Source: a bacterium
GTDB lineage: Bacteria; Hinthialibacterota; Hinthialibacteria; OLB16
DNA length: 64,000 bases
Assembly (NCBI GenBank): GCA_022072055.1
Contig: JAJVIK010000011.1
Coordinates: forward strand, 494,597-558,596
Direction: 5' to 3'
Shown here: piece after piece, positions 26,853 to 36,140 of the stretch
Position numbering within the stretch: the stretch's first letter is position 1
How the letters are laid out: each line of letters starts with the position of its first letter
Translations under genes and position numbers: made by a program
The notes under the pieces: model-generated
What the model was told of the DNA's origin: nothing
The model's input: the letters and a program-made list of their open reading frames with translations, nothing else
The model's database searches: none

Positions 26853-28034
26853 TCATTCCGGGATCGGCGTTCCAGCCACCAGGGAATGAGGCATCCCCAG
26901 GGCCTTGCTGACCTCCCACACCAGGTTTTCAGCGATGGTGGACCAAAGGAACTGACCTTCCACCAGGTCACGACCTTGAAGACCGAGAGTTCGGACCAGA
27001 TCTCGGTCCAGGAAAACCATCCGGATAAACCGGGCGAATTCTTCAGGGTCTTCTGAGACCAACGCCTGGCGGTCAGGGATCACGGGAAGCCCACGCACCG
27101 CGCGCGGGGTGGCCACCACGGGACGCGCCGAGGCGAAGTAGTCCAGAATCTTGATTGAGGTCCCGCTGCCATGCCGAACCGGCGAGATGCAGCAGTCCGC
27201 GGCCGCGAGCGCCACATGCAGGTCCTCCAGATACCCGACAAACTCAAAAGGGGGTATCGGCGCCCGCGGAGCGGGGGACCCCACCGCGATCCATCGGGTT
27301 CGGAAGCCCAGGTCCCCGATCTTGGGAAAGATCGCCCTCGAGAACCATTCGAGCCCCTTCCGATTTGGAGCGTAGTCCGGTTTGCCGACAAACAGTCCGA
27401 TGCGTTCATCCTCCCGGATGTGCCAGGATTCTCGAAGCGCCGCGATCTCTTGACGAGAGACCTGGGGGGGAAGCTCGGTTCCGTTCGGAACGACGGTCAC
27501 TCGCGGTGGACGCGGCTCCAAGGCCCGCTGAAGGTGGCAGGCCTCATCCAAGGTCATCGCGAACAATCGGTTCGCCTTGCGATAGACCCGTTTCTCGAAT
27601 TGCCACAGCGCCCAGGGCAGTGGAGGGAGGTAGACGCCCCGCGCGGAGAGAGCCTCGATATTGTGAACTGTGATTCCCCACGGAATTGATAGTTTCTCCA
27701 CGCTCGCCCGGCAGCCGGGCGCGGCCCATAGCCCTTCGGCGATGACGAAATCCGGGCCAAAGTCCTCAATCGCCTTGGTCAGAACCTCACCAAACCGCTT
27801 CGAGAGCGAGAGAAGAATCCGCTGTTTGGGGCGAAGGGGATCCCCGCCCCGCGATTTCCTGTCTCCATCTCCGAAGTCGATCCGCCTCCAGGGCAAACCC
27901 TCGGGACGCCCCCCCGGGCTCAGGACCAGGACCTCGGTCAGTTCCGCCACTCTCCGGTAGAGAGCGGTCACTCTTCGCTTGTAGCCCGAATCCGCCGGAT
28001 CGAGGGGCAGCCAACAGACCACGCACAGTCGCAT
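26853..28034 (-). CDS. GT-B glycosyltransferase (family 4-like)
   Basis: A 393-residue glycosyltransferase of the GT-B fold. The N-terminal Rossmann-like half starts MRLCVVCWLPLDPADSGYKRR, as in enzymes that begin with a substrate-binding loop after the first strand. The C-terminal half contains FVGKPDYAPNRKGLEWF, the phosphate-binding HGSGTSIKILDYFASARPVVATP and an acidic SEDPEEFARFI near the end. It would add a sugar from a nucleotide donor to a growing glycan. The ATG at 28034 is chosen over a start 19 codons earlier because the protein family begins at the MRLCVVC strand. It diverges from the first sulfatase gene. Confidence 0.88.
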   Translation of the reverse strand: MRLCVVCWLPLDPADSGYKRRVTALYRRVAELTEVLVLSPGGRPEGLPWRRIDFGDGDRKSRGGDPLRPKQRILLSLSKRFGEVLTKAIEDFGPDFVIAEGLWAAPGCRASVEKLSIPWGITVHNIEALSARGVYLPPLPWALWQFEKRVYRKANRLFAMTLDEACHLQRALEPRPPRVTVVPNGTELPPQVSRQEIAALRESWHIREDERIGLFVGKPDYAPNRKGLEWFSRAIFPKIGDLGFRTRWIAVGSPAPRAPIPPFEFVGYLEDLHVALAAADCCISPVRHGSGTSIKILDYFASARPVVATPRAVRGLPVIPDRQALVSEDPEEFARFIRMVFLDRDLVRTLGLQGRDLVEGQFLWSTIAENLVWEVSKALGMPHSLVAGTPIPE

Positions 28035-28153
28035 GAAGACATCATACCTCTCGCGCTCTCCCAAATGTAGGAACGCGCATCGTTCTCTCACGCCCGCATC
28101 GATGAAACTCCCCCTCCCAATCCGGACCGGCGCGTTCTAGGCTTGGAACCCTG

Positions 28154-29578
28154 ATGCCCTCCGAAAAACCCAACATCTTGTTGATCCTGAGCGATCAACA
28201 CACTCCGGGAGTGACCGGGTGTTACGGCAACCGCGAGGTCCGCACGCCCAACATCAACGCCCTTGCCGCTGAAGGGGTGACCTTCGACTCCGCTTACTGT
28301 GCCTCCCCGCTGTGTGTCCCTTCCCGGCTGAGCATGCTATCCGGAAGGTTCCCGCACTCGATTCGTGTCTGGAGTCTGGCCGACACGATCGCCTCCACCA
28401 CGCCCACTTGGCCCTTGCCGCTCAGCATCGCCGGGTGGAGGACAGTTCTGTGTGGGCGGATGCACCTGGTCTGGCCCGATCGCGTGCATGGCTTCGAGAA
28501 CCGCCTCTGCGGTGACGGCTACCCCACGATCCGGAACCATTTCGCCCACTGGAGGGACCCCGAACCCGAGATCGCGGACTCGGCCTCCACGATCCGAGAC
28601 GCCGGAGTCGGATCCTCCCGGCATGACGCCGAGGACGATATCGCCACGGGGCACGCGCTCAAGTTCCTTCATGAATGGAAGGGTTCGGAAGGGAATCGAC
28701 CCTTTGCTTTGTGTGTCGGGTACTATCGTCCCCACACACCCTTCCTCGCGCCCCCGGACCTGGCGGCGCTCTATGAGAACCTGGATCCTGAGCTTCCCGA
28801 TCCATTGGAGGACCTGCCTCCCTTCTACCGGTCACTGGCCCGTCATTTTGGCCTTGAAACCAGCCCGCCGACCCCCGAACAGGCGCGACGCGCCGTCCGT
28901 CGCTACTACTCGATGGTGACGGGCATAGACCGGCGAGTGGGAGCGCTGTGCGACGCTCTCAAGACGCGCGGGCTGTGGGACAACACGATTGTGATTTACA
29001 CCAGCGACCACGGGGAAAGCCTGGGCCGTCACGGTCTCTGGTTCAAGGGAAACTTTTTCGAGGAGTCCGCGCGGGTTCCATTGATCGTGCGCTTTCCAAA
29101 ACGGTTTCGCGCCGGAATCCGCATCGCGGACCCCGTCTCCCTGCTCGACCTGTTTCCGACGTTTTGCGATTTCGCGGGCGAGCCACCGTATGATTTTCTC
29201 GACGGCAAGAGCCTCCTCGCGGCATTGACCGAGGGGCAAGCCGATCCCGACCGCGCGGTCTTTTCGGAATTCTGCGACTATGGGATTCACACGCCGACTC
29301 GGATGATCCGCAAGGGGAAGTGGAAGCTGATCTTCGCGGCGGGTTATGAACCGTTGCTGTTCGACCTCGAAGCCGATCCCCGCGAGAAAGCCAACTTGGC
29401 GGGTCGCGCCGAACATAAGAGCGTGGTCGAATCGCTGCTCGAGCAGCTGCTGCGGGGTTGGGACCCGGAAACAATCCGTGACCGGGTCCTCGAGAACCAG
29501 CGGAACCGGGACCTCTTCATGGCCGCGGAGGACTCCATCAAGAAGGCCGCCGGAAAGGAGGGGTTCCCGTGGGGCTGA
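28154..29578 (+). CDS. Sulfatase, CVPSR type, cytoplasmic
   Basis: A 474-residue type I sulfatase. The formylglycine motif is CVPSR with Cys54, within the expected sequence SPLCVPSRLSMLSGRFPHS. The N-terminal metal-binding strand is LILSDQHTPGVTG (residues 10-22). The second metal region IVIYTSDHGESLGRHGLWFKGNFFEE is intact. No signal peptide is seen, so it acts in the cytoplasm or relies on another export route. Conversion of Cys54 would need an FGE or anaerobic maturase, not found in the window. It overlaps the next sulfatase by ten bases. Likely substrates are sulfated glycans. Confidence 0.93.
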   Translation: MPSEKPNILLILSDQHTPGVTGCYGNREVRTPNINALAAEGVTFDSAYCASPLCVPSRLSMLSGRFPHSIRVWSLADTIASTTPTWPLPLSIAGWRTVLCGRMHLVWPDRVHGFENRLCGDGYPTIRNHFAHWRDPEPEIADSASTIRDAGVGSSRHDAEDDIATGHALKFLHEWKGSEGNRPFALCVGYYRPHTPFLAPPDLAALYENLDPELPDPLEDLPPFYRSLARHFGLETSPPTPEQARRAVRRYYSMVTGIDRRVGALCDALKTRGLWDNTIVIYTSDHGESLGRHGLWFKGNFFEESARVPLIVRFPKRFRAGIRIADPVSLLDLFPTFCDFAGEPPYDFLDGKSLLAALTEGQADPDRAVFSEFCDYGIHTPTRMIRKGKWKLIFAAGYEPLLFDLEADPREKANLAGRAEHKSVVESLLEQLLRGWDPETIRDRVLENQRNRDLFMAAEDSIKKAAGKEGFPWG

Positions 29579-31107
29579 AGCAGATCGACTGGGTTATCTC
29601 CCTCAAGGCCTTGGTGTTGTCCGCGCTGCTGCTCCTGCTCGACCCCGAAGAGGGGGCGGCGGCGACACGCCCTGAAAAGCCGAATGTCCTTTTCCTGATC
29701 GGCGATGATCACGCCGCCCATGCTTACGGGGCATATGGGAATCCCCTTGTGAAGACCCCCAACCTGGATGGCCTCGCCGAATCGGGCGTGATCTTCACCA
29801 ACGCCTTCTGCAATTCCCCAATCTGCACCTGTTCGCGCCAGTCGCTGCTTACCGGGGTCCTTCCCCACGCCATCGGGGTCCGACTTCTCCAGGATGCGCT
29901 TTCGGAGGACACGGTCACGCTTGCCGACCTGTTCAAGGGGGCCGGGTATGCCACGGCCGCCATCGGCAAGATGCACTTCAATTCTGACCTCCATCATGGT
30001 TTTGACCTTCGCCTGGATGGTCCCGATTTCGCCGCCTTCCGCAACCGGCATCCGGCCCAGCCGATTCCCTCGGAGATTGAGACCCTTCCCGTTTGGCGTC
30101 CATTCAAGGATCCCGCGCGGGTCTGGTTGAACGGTTCCTATCTCCCTTACGCTGCGCGTGAGTCGGACATGCCAAGCGCCTGGTTCGCCGAACAGGCGGT
30201 GGAGTTCATGGAGAACCATGTCGAAAAACCGTTCTGCCTCTTCGCGAGTTTCACCGAGCCGCATTCCCCTTTCCACTTCCCGGTTGAGTACCGCGGGATG
30301 TTCGATCCGACCCGGCTCCAGGTCCCCCCGGTCGCCCCGGAAGACAGCCCTCAGATCCCCGAGATTTTCCGAGACCTCACCCGTGAGGAGAAGCAGCGCA
30401 TCACCGCCGCTTACTACACCTCGACCGCGTTTCTCGATCGGAATGTGGGCGGTGTCTTGGCAGCCCTGGACCGACTCGGATTGCGCGAAAAGACATTGGT
30501 GGTGTATCTCGGAGACAACGGGTACTGCCTGGGACACCACGGGCGCTTCGAGAAGCACTGCTTCTATGAACAAGCGGTCCGAGTCCCCTTGGTGATACGC
30601 GCGCCCTGGTTGGACAAGGTCGGCGTGCGCGCGCAGGGGCTGGTGGAATTCATCGACATCTTCCCGACTGTCACCGAATTGACCGGCGTATCCTCCCCCG
30701 GCGCGGTGGAGGGAAGAAGTCTGGTCCCGCTACTTGCCGGCCAGACAAGCGTGGGAAGGAGCTTTGCGTTCTCCGAATACTGGCACTATGAGAGCGCGAT
30801 GGTCCGAACCGCGGACTTCAAGCTCATCTATGAGCGCGGCAAGCGGGAAAGGGACGATGGATACAAGACCGGCCTGCCGCTACCGGGGCGGACTGTGAAG
30901 CTTTTTGACCTTCGCGAGGATCCTCAGGAGATGACCAACCTCGCCGCTCGACCGGAACAAGTGGCGCGGGTGCGGGAGATAGAGCGCGAGATGCTCCTGC
31001 GATTGGTAGGAGATGAGGCAAGCAGGGGAGTTCCGGACTCGTTACTCGAGGACCGCTTGGACGAGGCGTTGCGGAGAACGGACCCGGAGAAGGTGGAAAC
31101 GCCCTGA
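29569..31107 (+). CDS. Secreted sulfatase with unusual CTCSR motif
   Basis: A 512-residue sulfatase with a signal peptide (ALVLSALLLLL). It keeps LFLIGDDHAAHAYGAYGN for metal binding and VVYLGDNGYCLGHHG downstream. The modification motif reads CTCSR (Cys86 to Arg90) where the usual form is C-x-P/A-x-R, so the third position is Cys. Sulfatases with C at this position can still be recognised by some maturases, but activity is not certain. The GTG start at 29569 overlaps the preceding sulfatase. The pair would cover cytoplasmic and periplasmic desulfation. Confidence 0.9.
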   Translation: MGLKQIDWVISLKALVLSALLLLLDPEEGAAATRPEKPNVLFLIGDDHAAHAYGAYGNPLVKTPNLDGLAESGVIFTNAFCNSPICTCSRQSLLTGVLPHAIGVRLLQDALSEDTVTLADLFKGAGYATAAIGKMHFNSDLHHGFDLRLDGPDFAAFRNRHPAQPIPSEIETLPVWRPFKDPARVWLNGSYLPYAARESDMPSAWFAEQAVEFMENHVEKPFCLFASFTEPHSPFHFPVEYRGMFDPTRLQVPPVAPEDSPQIPEIFRDLTREEKQRITAAYYTSTAFLDRNVGGVLAALDRLGLREKTLVVYLGDNGYCLGHHGRFEKHCFYEQAVRVPLVIRAPWLDKVGVRAQGLVEFIDIFPTVTELTGVSSPGAVEGRSLVPLLAGQTSVGRSFAFSEYWHYESAMVRTADFKLIYERGKRERDDGYKTGLPLPGRTVKLFDLREDPQEMTNLAARPEQVARVREIEREMLLRLVGDEASRGVPDSLLEDRLDEALRRTDPEKVETP

Positions 31108-31136
31108 AGTCTCACTCACCCCCGAGAGGGCGTGCG

Positions 31137-32633
31137 TTAAGACCGTTTCCCCCTGAAATCGCGGAGGATCGGAAGGGTGTCGAGGGTCTTGCGGCTCACT
31201 CCAGCGCTTCGGAGCACCAGGATGGCCGCGATCCCGGCGGCGAGAACCTTGAGTGGGAAGCGAACCGCCGGCGACGGGATGCCATCGTCCAGCAGATAGA
31301 GCGCGGCAAGCCCGATCCCCAGTGAAGCAACCAAGGTGATCCAGGAGAGCCACTTGTGCGGGAGTCGCAAGGTGGTTTGGCCGAGCCACAGACCGCCCAG
31401 GGCCATGGTCGTGTTCGACAGGAATGTCGCCCAGGCGGCGCCGAGGAAACTCCCCGTCGCGTTCAGAAGAAGAAGATTCGCGGCGATATTCGTGATCGCG
31501 GCGGTGATGCTGATGCGCGCGAGAAGGCCGATCCTGGAGGTCTCATAGACAATCGATTGGGAGAAAACATAGTACCCAGCCATCGAAACCCCGGCGGCGG
31601 CCACCGGAGGCACGACCCGCCAGGATTGATCGAAGTCGGTCCCCGGAAGGACTTCGAGGGCCTCGCGCGCGACCGTGGAAACCGCGAGTCCCACACAGGC
31701 CACAAAGGCCGTCATCTGCAATCCCGCTCGGGCCACCAAGCGAAAGGTCTCTCGGCGCATCTCCTCGGGCTTTTCGATACTCTCGCGAATCGATTGAATG
31801 AACAGGGTGCTATAGGCCTGGTTGAGGGCGGTGGCCACAATCCCGGTGAGCGAGGCCAGGTTGTAGCCCATCGAGTAAACCCCGGTGGATCCAAGCCCCA
31901 GGACTCGGCTGATGAGGATTCGATCAATGACCTCATTGGTGAGTCCCGCAAGGGAATGGGGCAGCAGCGGAAGCCCGTAGCGCAAGCTCGCCGCCAAAGT
32001 GCTGAGCGAGAAGGAACGTATCCGACTTGGGCGAATCAACGCCAGCGCCGCCAACGCGACCAAGCCCGCCGCGATGGCATCGGCCTCGACCTTTCCCGCC
32101 GCTCCGCGCTTGAGAACCAGAATGAAGAAGAGGATCAGGAGCAGGCCGAGTCCGGTGCGCGCGGCGGTGAAGATGGCGTATTGGATCGGGCGCTGCTCGG
32201 CCTGAAGTTTGCGCTCATACAGGTTGGGGAACATCAGGAGCGCGGCGGTGAGGGTGGTCAGGAAGCCGAGGGGATAAAATCCGACCTCGGTGGTGATCAG
32301 GGGGAAGAGGGCGGGCCCCACCAGGGCGAGCGCCACGACTCCGATCGCGCCGCTCGCGAGGAGATACCAGACAATCGTGCATTCGAGTTCTTTTTGGCTC
32401 GCGCGGTCCTTGCGGTCGAAGCGCAGACGAAACCAGGCGCCATGCAGTCCCTGGGCGTAAATGAATCCGAGGAAGGAGCCTATCGACCACAGCAGATTGA
32501 TGATCCCGACCCCTTGCGCGCCGATTAGGGCATAGACGGGCAGGAGGATCAGACGGGTGAATTGGTTGAAAAGACGGGAGAGGGTGTAAATGCCGCCTTG
32601 GGCGAAAAGCCTTCTCGCAACCGATTGAGCCAC
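31137..32633 (-). CDS. Wzx-type polysaccharide flippase
   Basis: A 498-residue inner-membrane protein of the polysaccharide synthase/MATE type that moves lipid-linked oligosaccharide across the membrane. About 12 to 14 hydrophobic helices are visible, beginning with the amphipathic start VARRLFAQGGIYTLSRLFNQFTRLILLPVYALIG, typical of Wzx proteins, and a repeat-like second half starting LLAVSTVAREALEVLPG. The start is a GTG at 32633; no strong ribosome binding site supports it. It is convergent with the second sulfatase and fits with the WecA-like transferase and glycosyltransferase nearby. Confidence 0.88.
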   Translation of the reverse strand: MAQSVARRLFAQGGIYTLSRLFNQFTRLILLPVYALIGAQGVGIINLLWSIGSFLGFIYAQGLHGAWFRLRFDRKDRASQKELECTIVWYLLASGAIGVVALALVGPALFPLITTEVGFYPLGFLTTLTAALLMFPNLYERKLQAEQRPIQYAIFTAARTGLGLLLILFFILVLKRGAAGKVEADAIAAGLVALAALALIRPSRIRSFSLSTLAASLRYGLPLLPHSLAGLTNEVIDRILISRVLGLGSTGVYSMGYNLASLTGIVATALNQAYSTLFIQSIRESIEKPEEMRRETFRLVARAGLQMTAFVACVGLAVSTVAREALEVLPGTDFDQSWRVVPPVAAAGVSMAGYYVFSQSIVYETSRIGLLARISITAAITNIAANLLLLNATGSFLGAAWATFLSNTTMALGGLWLGQTTLRLPHKWLSWITLVASLGIGLAALYLLDDGIPSPAVRFPLKVLAAGIAAILVLRSAGVSRKTLDTLPILRDFRGKRS

Positions 32634-32662
32634 AGAAGGGGTCTTTCCGAAGGCGCTAGAAT

Positions 32663-32738
32663 TGGTGGAGCTGAGGGGGCTCGAACCCCTGACCTGTGCG
32701 TTGCGAACGCACCGCTCTCCCAGCTGAGCTACAGCCCC
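32663..32738 (-). tRNA. tRNA-Ala (anticodon CGC)
   Basis: A 76-base cloverleaf with encoded CCA. The acceptor stem GGGGCTG pairs with CAGCTCC (with G-T), the anticodon loop is TTCGCAA giving CGC, and the T-loop is TTCGAGC in an AGGGG/CCCCT stem. It reads GCG codons, a frequent alanine codon in this GC-rich DNA. Confidence 0.97.
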
Positions 32739-32755
32739 ACCGCCTTGTTAAGGTG

Positions 32756-32784
32756 AATGTAGGGAAAAGCCGGGTTCCTTTCAA
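32756..32784 (-). promoter_or_regulatory. Promoter of tRNA-Ala(CGC)
   Basis: The minus strand reads TTGAAA (32784-32779), 17 bases, then TACATT (32761-32756). The predicted start lies about ten bases before the tRNA, suiting a stable-RNA gene. Confidence 0.65.
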
Positions 32785-32805
32785 GGGCGAGGGAATGACC
32801 CGCTT

Positions 32806-34497
32806 TCACACCCGAAACAGCGCCCCCAGGCGACGTCCAAGAAGCCGTCCCGCGAGAGCAAGACCCACCGCGAGGAACAGCATGCTCCAGACCCCCAGCG
32901 CGGAGGCCAGATACCGCCCCTCACCAAGCAACATGTAGAGCTCGTAGATGGCCTTGGTGATCGGGAAGTCGCTCTGACGTTGCGCCAACATCAACGAATC
33001 GCTCACCTCCAGCATCGCGAACGAAAGCGCCAAGACTCCGCCCGCGATCAGGTGGGGACTGATCAGCGGAAGGGTGACCCGTCGAAGTGTCCGGAATGGT
33101 CCCGCGCCCAGGTTGCGCGCGGCCTCCTCCAGGCTTCTGCCGGCCTGCTCCAGACCCGCCGCCACCGAGCGCACCACATAGGGAAGGCGACGTATCGCGT
33201 AGGCCACGATCAGTAAGAGGGTCGGGTCTTTCGCCGGATCGAGGAACGCCAGGGGTTCCCCGGGTTGGGTCATGGCAAGATACCCGAAAGCAAGAACAAT
33301 TCCGGGGACCGCGAGCGGAGTCATCACCAGGGCATCCAAAAAGCCCCGCCCGCGCAAGCTGGTCCGAGCCAGAATCCAAGCCGCCGCAAGCCCCACGAGC
33401 AGGTCAATCAGGGTCGCCACGCCCGCGTAGCGCAGGCTGTTGGCGATGCTGGGGACAGTGAACGAGTGCCCCAGGGCATCGCGGTAGTGAATAAGTGTCC
33501 AACGCTCGGGGAGAACGGTCTTGTACCAGTCCTCGGAAAGGCTCAGCAGGACCAACCCGATATGGGGGATGAGGGCGAGGACAGTGACCAAGGCAAGAAA
33601 GGCGAGCGCCGCGCCTGCGCGCCAGCCTCGTAGAGTCTTCTCCGAGGCGCCGCGAAACCCGCGCGTCAGGGTCGCGCCGGTCTGCCTCCCCAGAAAGAAG
33701 CGCCCGAGGGCGTAAAGGATGACCGAGCTCGCGAGCATGACCGCCACCAGGACATAGGGGAACGGGTTGTCGCCGATCTCCTTGAGCGAATCAAAAACCT
33801 GGACCGCGGTCACCCGCGTGTAGTCGAACATGATCGGGGTTCCCAGTTCGGTGAAAGACCAGATGAACACAATCGTTCCTCCGGCAAACACCCCCGGCAT
33901 CATGAGCGGGAGGGTGATCCGGCGGAATCGAAGCCACCTCCCCGCCCCAAGCGCCCTTCCCGCCTCTTCCATGGCCGGGTCGATACCGGAGAGCGCGGCG
34001 ACCGCGTTGAGATAGAGGATCGGATAGAGGTGCAGCGCGAGCGCCAGGGTCACTCCCCAGAACCGACTGGCCCCCAACCAGTCGATGGGTGGGTCCGGAG
34101 ATAATCCGACTTTCGCGAGCAGCGCGTTGAGAACCCCGGCTTGTCCCCAGAACTGGCGCAGTCCCAGAGCGCCGACAAAGGGGGGAAGGATCATGGGAAC
34201 CAGAATCAGCGCTCCGAAGACTCCCTTCCCCGGAAATCTGTAACGGGCCTGAATCAGGGCCAGCGGAATGGCGATTAGGGCGACCAAGCCTGTCGTGGCC
34301 ACCGCGAGCAGGAAGGAGTTGCGAAGACCTTCGAGGTAAATTGGGTTGCGGAAGACTTCGATAAGAAACGCCAGGGTGAAGGCCCCGCCCTCATCCTGGA
34401 ATCCGCCCTGGATGGTCCGCAAAAGGGGATACGCGAAAAAAAGGGCGAGCCAGGCGAGGATCAGGGCATAGGCCAAACGCGCGAGGCGGGGTCTCAT
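32806..34497 (-). CDS. Fused two-domain ABC transporter permease (FbpB-like)
   Basis: A 563-residue permease in which two six-helix halves are joined, as in iron(III)/thiamine/sulfate-type FbpB and ThiP permeases. Each half carries an ATPase-coupling loop: EEAGRALGAGRWLRFRRITLPLM in the first and EEAARNLGAGPFRTLRRVTLPLI in the second. The ATG at 34497 overlaps the solute-binding protein stop as ATGA, so the two are translationally coupled. No ATPase gene follows; the next feature is a tRNA. The substrate may be a metal or small anion, but is not shown. Confidence 0.88.
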   Translation of the reverse strand: MRPRLARLAYALILAWLALFFAYPLLRTIQGGFQDEGGAFTLAFLIEVFRNPIYLEGLRNSFLLAVATTGLVALIAIPLALIQARYRFPGKGVFGALILVPMILPPFVGALGLRQFWGQAGVLNALLAKVGLSPDPPIDWLGASRFWGVTLALALHLYPILYLNAVAALSGIDPAMEEAGRALGAGRWLRFRRITLPLMMPGVFAGGTIVFIWSFTELGTPIMFDYTRVTAVQVFDSLKEIGDNPFPYVLVAVMLASSVILYALGRFFLGRQTGATLTRGFRGASEKTLRGWRAGAALAFLALVTVLALIPHIGLVLLSLSEDWYKTVLPERWTLIHYRDALGHSFTVPSIANSLRYAGVATLIDLLVGLAAAWILARTSLRGRGFLDALVMTPLAVPGIVLAFGYLAMTQPGEPLAFLDPAKDPTLLLIVAYAIRRLPYVVRSVAAGLEQAGRSLEEAARNLGAGPFRTLRRVTLPLISPHLIAGGVLALSFAMLEVSDSLMLAQRQSDFPITKAIYELYMLLGEGRYLASALGVWSMLFLAVGLALAGRLLGRRLGALFRV

Positions 34498-36140
34498 GAG
34501 CGTCCGCCCCCCTCCTCGTGGGCGAGTTCCCGCGCGCGCCGATACCTCTCCGCGAAGAAGAGTCCCCACTCGCGCGCAAGGCGGATTTCGTCCACCTTGG
34601 ATTTAAGCGCGGCGAGGGAGCCGCTGATTCGATCATAGCGCGCGCCATCGGGGAGTCGGTTCAGCTCCTCCATCGCGCGCGGGCAGGCCTCCGGGCCGCC
34701 ATGCTCGATGACTGCCTTCCAGGCCGCGCGGAGTTCCTCTCCGGAGTCGATGCACATGGTCCGGATCAGCAGGCGCAGGGCGTTGAACAGGTGTCCGGTC
34801 CACTCCACGCGGTAGGTGAAACTGGAGGCCTGATCGAAGGGGTTGAGCTCGGGGTGGGTGGAATGCCGGAGGTTCTCCGGAACATAGAAATCTCGGCGAA
34901 TCGGCAGGCGCTGCAGCGAGTACCGAACCGGGCCGCCCGGGGCTCCGACCCGGTAGGCCCAGAGCCTTTGGCCTTCGGGGGAGAGGGCGAATTGGATGAA
35001 GCGAAGGGCCAGCTCGGGATGGGGCGCGCCCCGGAGCATCGCGATCGGGTCGCAACCGACCGTGCTGCCCCCCTTGGGCGTGACATACTTCATGCGCCCC
35101 GCGCCATCCTTCCCGGCAACCATCCCTGCCTGGTAGAGACCATAGAAGTCAATGCACATGCCGGCCGCCGCCTCGGCCATCGCCACATCGTGGGGGACCT
35201 TCGAGGCGGTGTCGGTGAAATAGCGGGCGTTCGCGGCGGAGAGACGTATGACCCGAAGCCCCGCCTCCCATCCCCGCCCAAGGGCCTCCCGGAAAACCGG
35301 AGAAGCGGGCGATAACCCTCCGCCGGCCGTGGCCATCTCTTGCTGGATGACCATCTCGAACGCCTTGGCCGAGGAGCCGCTCTTGGTCGGATCGGCAAGC
35401 GCCACGCGCCCAATGAGCGCGGGTTGGGCCAGGTCGCTCCAAGCGACCGGATCGCTCCGCACTCCGACTGAGGCGAGCACATCCCGGTTGTAGCAAATTC
35501 CGAAGGCGGAAACGGTCACCCCGTACCAGCGGTCATCCCGATCGAACCACCTTTCGCCGCCGATGACTTCGGGAATCTCAGCGCCGAGGGTGGCCTGTCC
35601 TTCGGGCGTGTCACGGTATCCGCTCGGGACCAGATGCCCCATGGCGGCTTGACGGCTGTGGTCGTATTCCCCGCCGCCGAAAAAGAGGTCGAGGCCAACC
35701 CCACCCGCCGAGGCGAGAAAAGCCCCCCGCGCCTCGCGCGCCTGCTCCGGGAGGGTGGTGTCTTCGGTTTTGACCTTGGCGTTGTTGAAAGAGTTGGCGA
35801 TCTCGGCGGTCCACTCGCGACCCTTTGCGGTCCATTCGGCGCGAAAGGCGGCGGTGTATTGGGATGAGAGGTAGCGCGCGATCTCCGAAGTCCCGCCGAC
35901 ATTCCGCCAGTCCACGGTCACCGGGTCGCCGTAGCGTTCACGGTGCCAGCGGTCGAAGGCCACGCCAAACTCGTACCGAATCGCCTCATTGTGGGGTGTG
36001 ACAATCGCAAGGGTGAGCGCGCCGGCTTGGGGCTTTGTTTCCTCGGGCCGAAGCAAGAAGGGAATGGCGAGCAGCGCCACCAGGAGGGAGAGAATAGCCC
36101 ACGGCGGGCGAGATGCCGGCGTGGCCTGCTCATTCGTCAT
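34494..36140 (-). CDS. ABC transporter solute-binding protein (SBP, FbpA/SBP_bac_6-like)
   Basis: A 548-residue exported binding protein, longer than the usual 330-400. The N-terminus has a hydrophobic anchor WAILSLLVALLAIPFLL without a lipobox, so it may remain membrane-tethered. The region TLAIVTPHNEAIRYEFGVAFDRWH is the typical first strand and helix of the class. A segment near 230-260 reads DRDDRWYGVTVSAFGICYNRDVL, common to iron- and sugar-type binding proteins. It overlaps the lysozyme-like gene by about 11 bases and the permease by four. Confidence 0.82.
   Translation of the reverse strand: MTNEQATPASRPPWAILSLLVALLAIPFLLRPEETKPQAGALTLAIVTPHNEAIRYEFGVAFDRWHRERYGDPVTVDWRNVGGTSEIARYLSSQYTAAFRAEWTAKGREWTAEIANSFNNAKVKTEDTTLPEQAREARGAFLASAGGVGLDLFFGGGEYDHSRQAAMGHLVPSGYRDTPEGQATLGAEIPEVIGGERWFDRDDRWYGVTVSAFGICYNRDVLASVGVRSDPVAWSDLAQPALIGRVALADPTKSGSSAKAFEMVIQQEMATAGGGLSPASPVFREALGRGWEAGLRVIRLSAANARYFTDTASKVPHDVAMAEAAAGMCIDFYGLYQAGMVAGKDGAGRMKYVTPKGGSTVGCDPIAMLRGAPHPELALRFIQFALSPEGQRLWAYRVGAPGGPVRYSLQRLPIRRDFYVPENLRHSTHPELNPFDQASSFTYRVEWTGHLFNALRLLIRTMCIDSGEELRAAWKAVIEHGGPEACPRAMEELNRLPDGARYDRISGSLAALKSKVDEIRLAREWGLFFAERYRRARELAHEEGGGRS

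Noticed and set aside
32562-32756. Plus-strand frame with GARTPDLCVANAPLSQ
   Set aside because: Translation of the complement of the tRNA-Ala(CGC) gene; not a protein.
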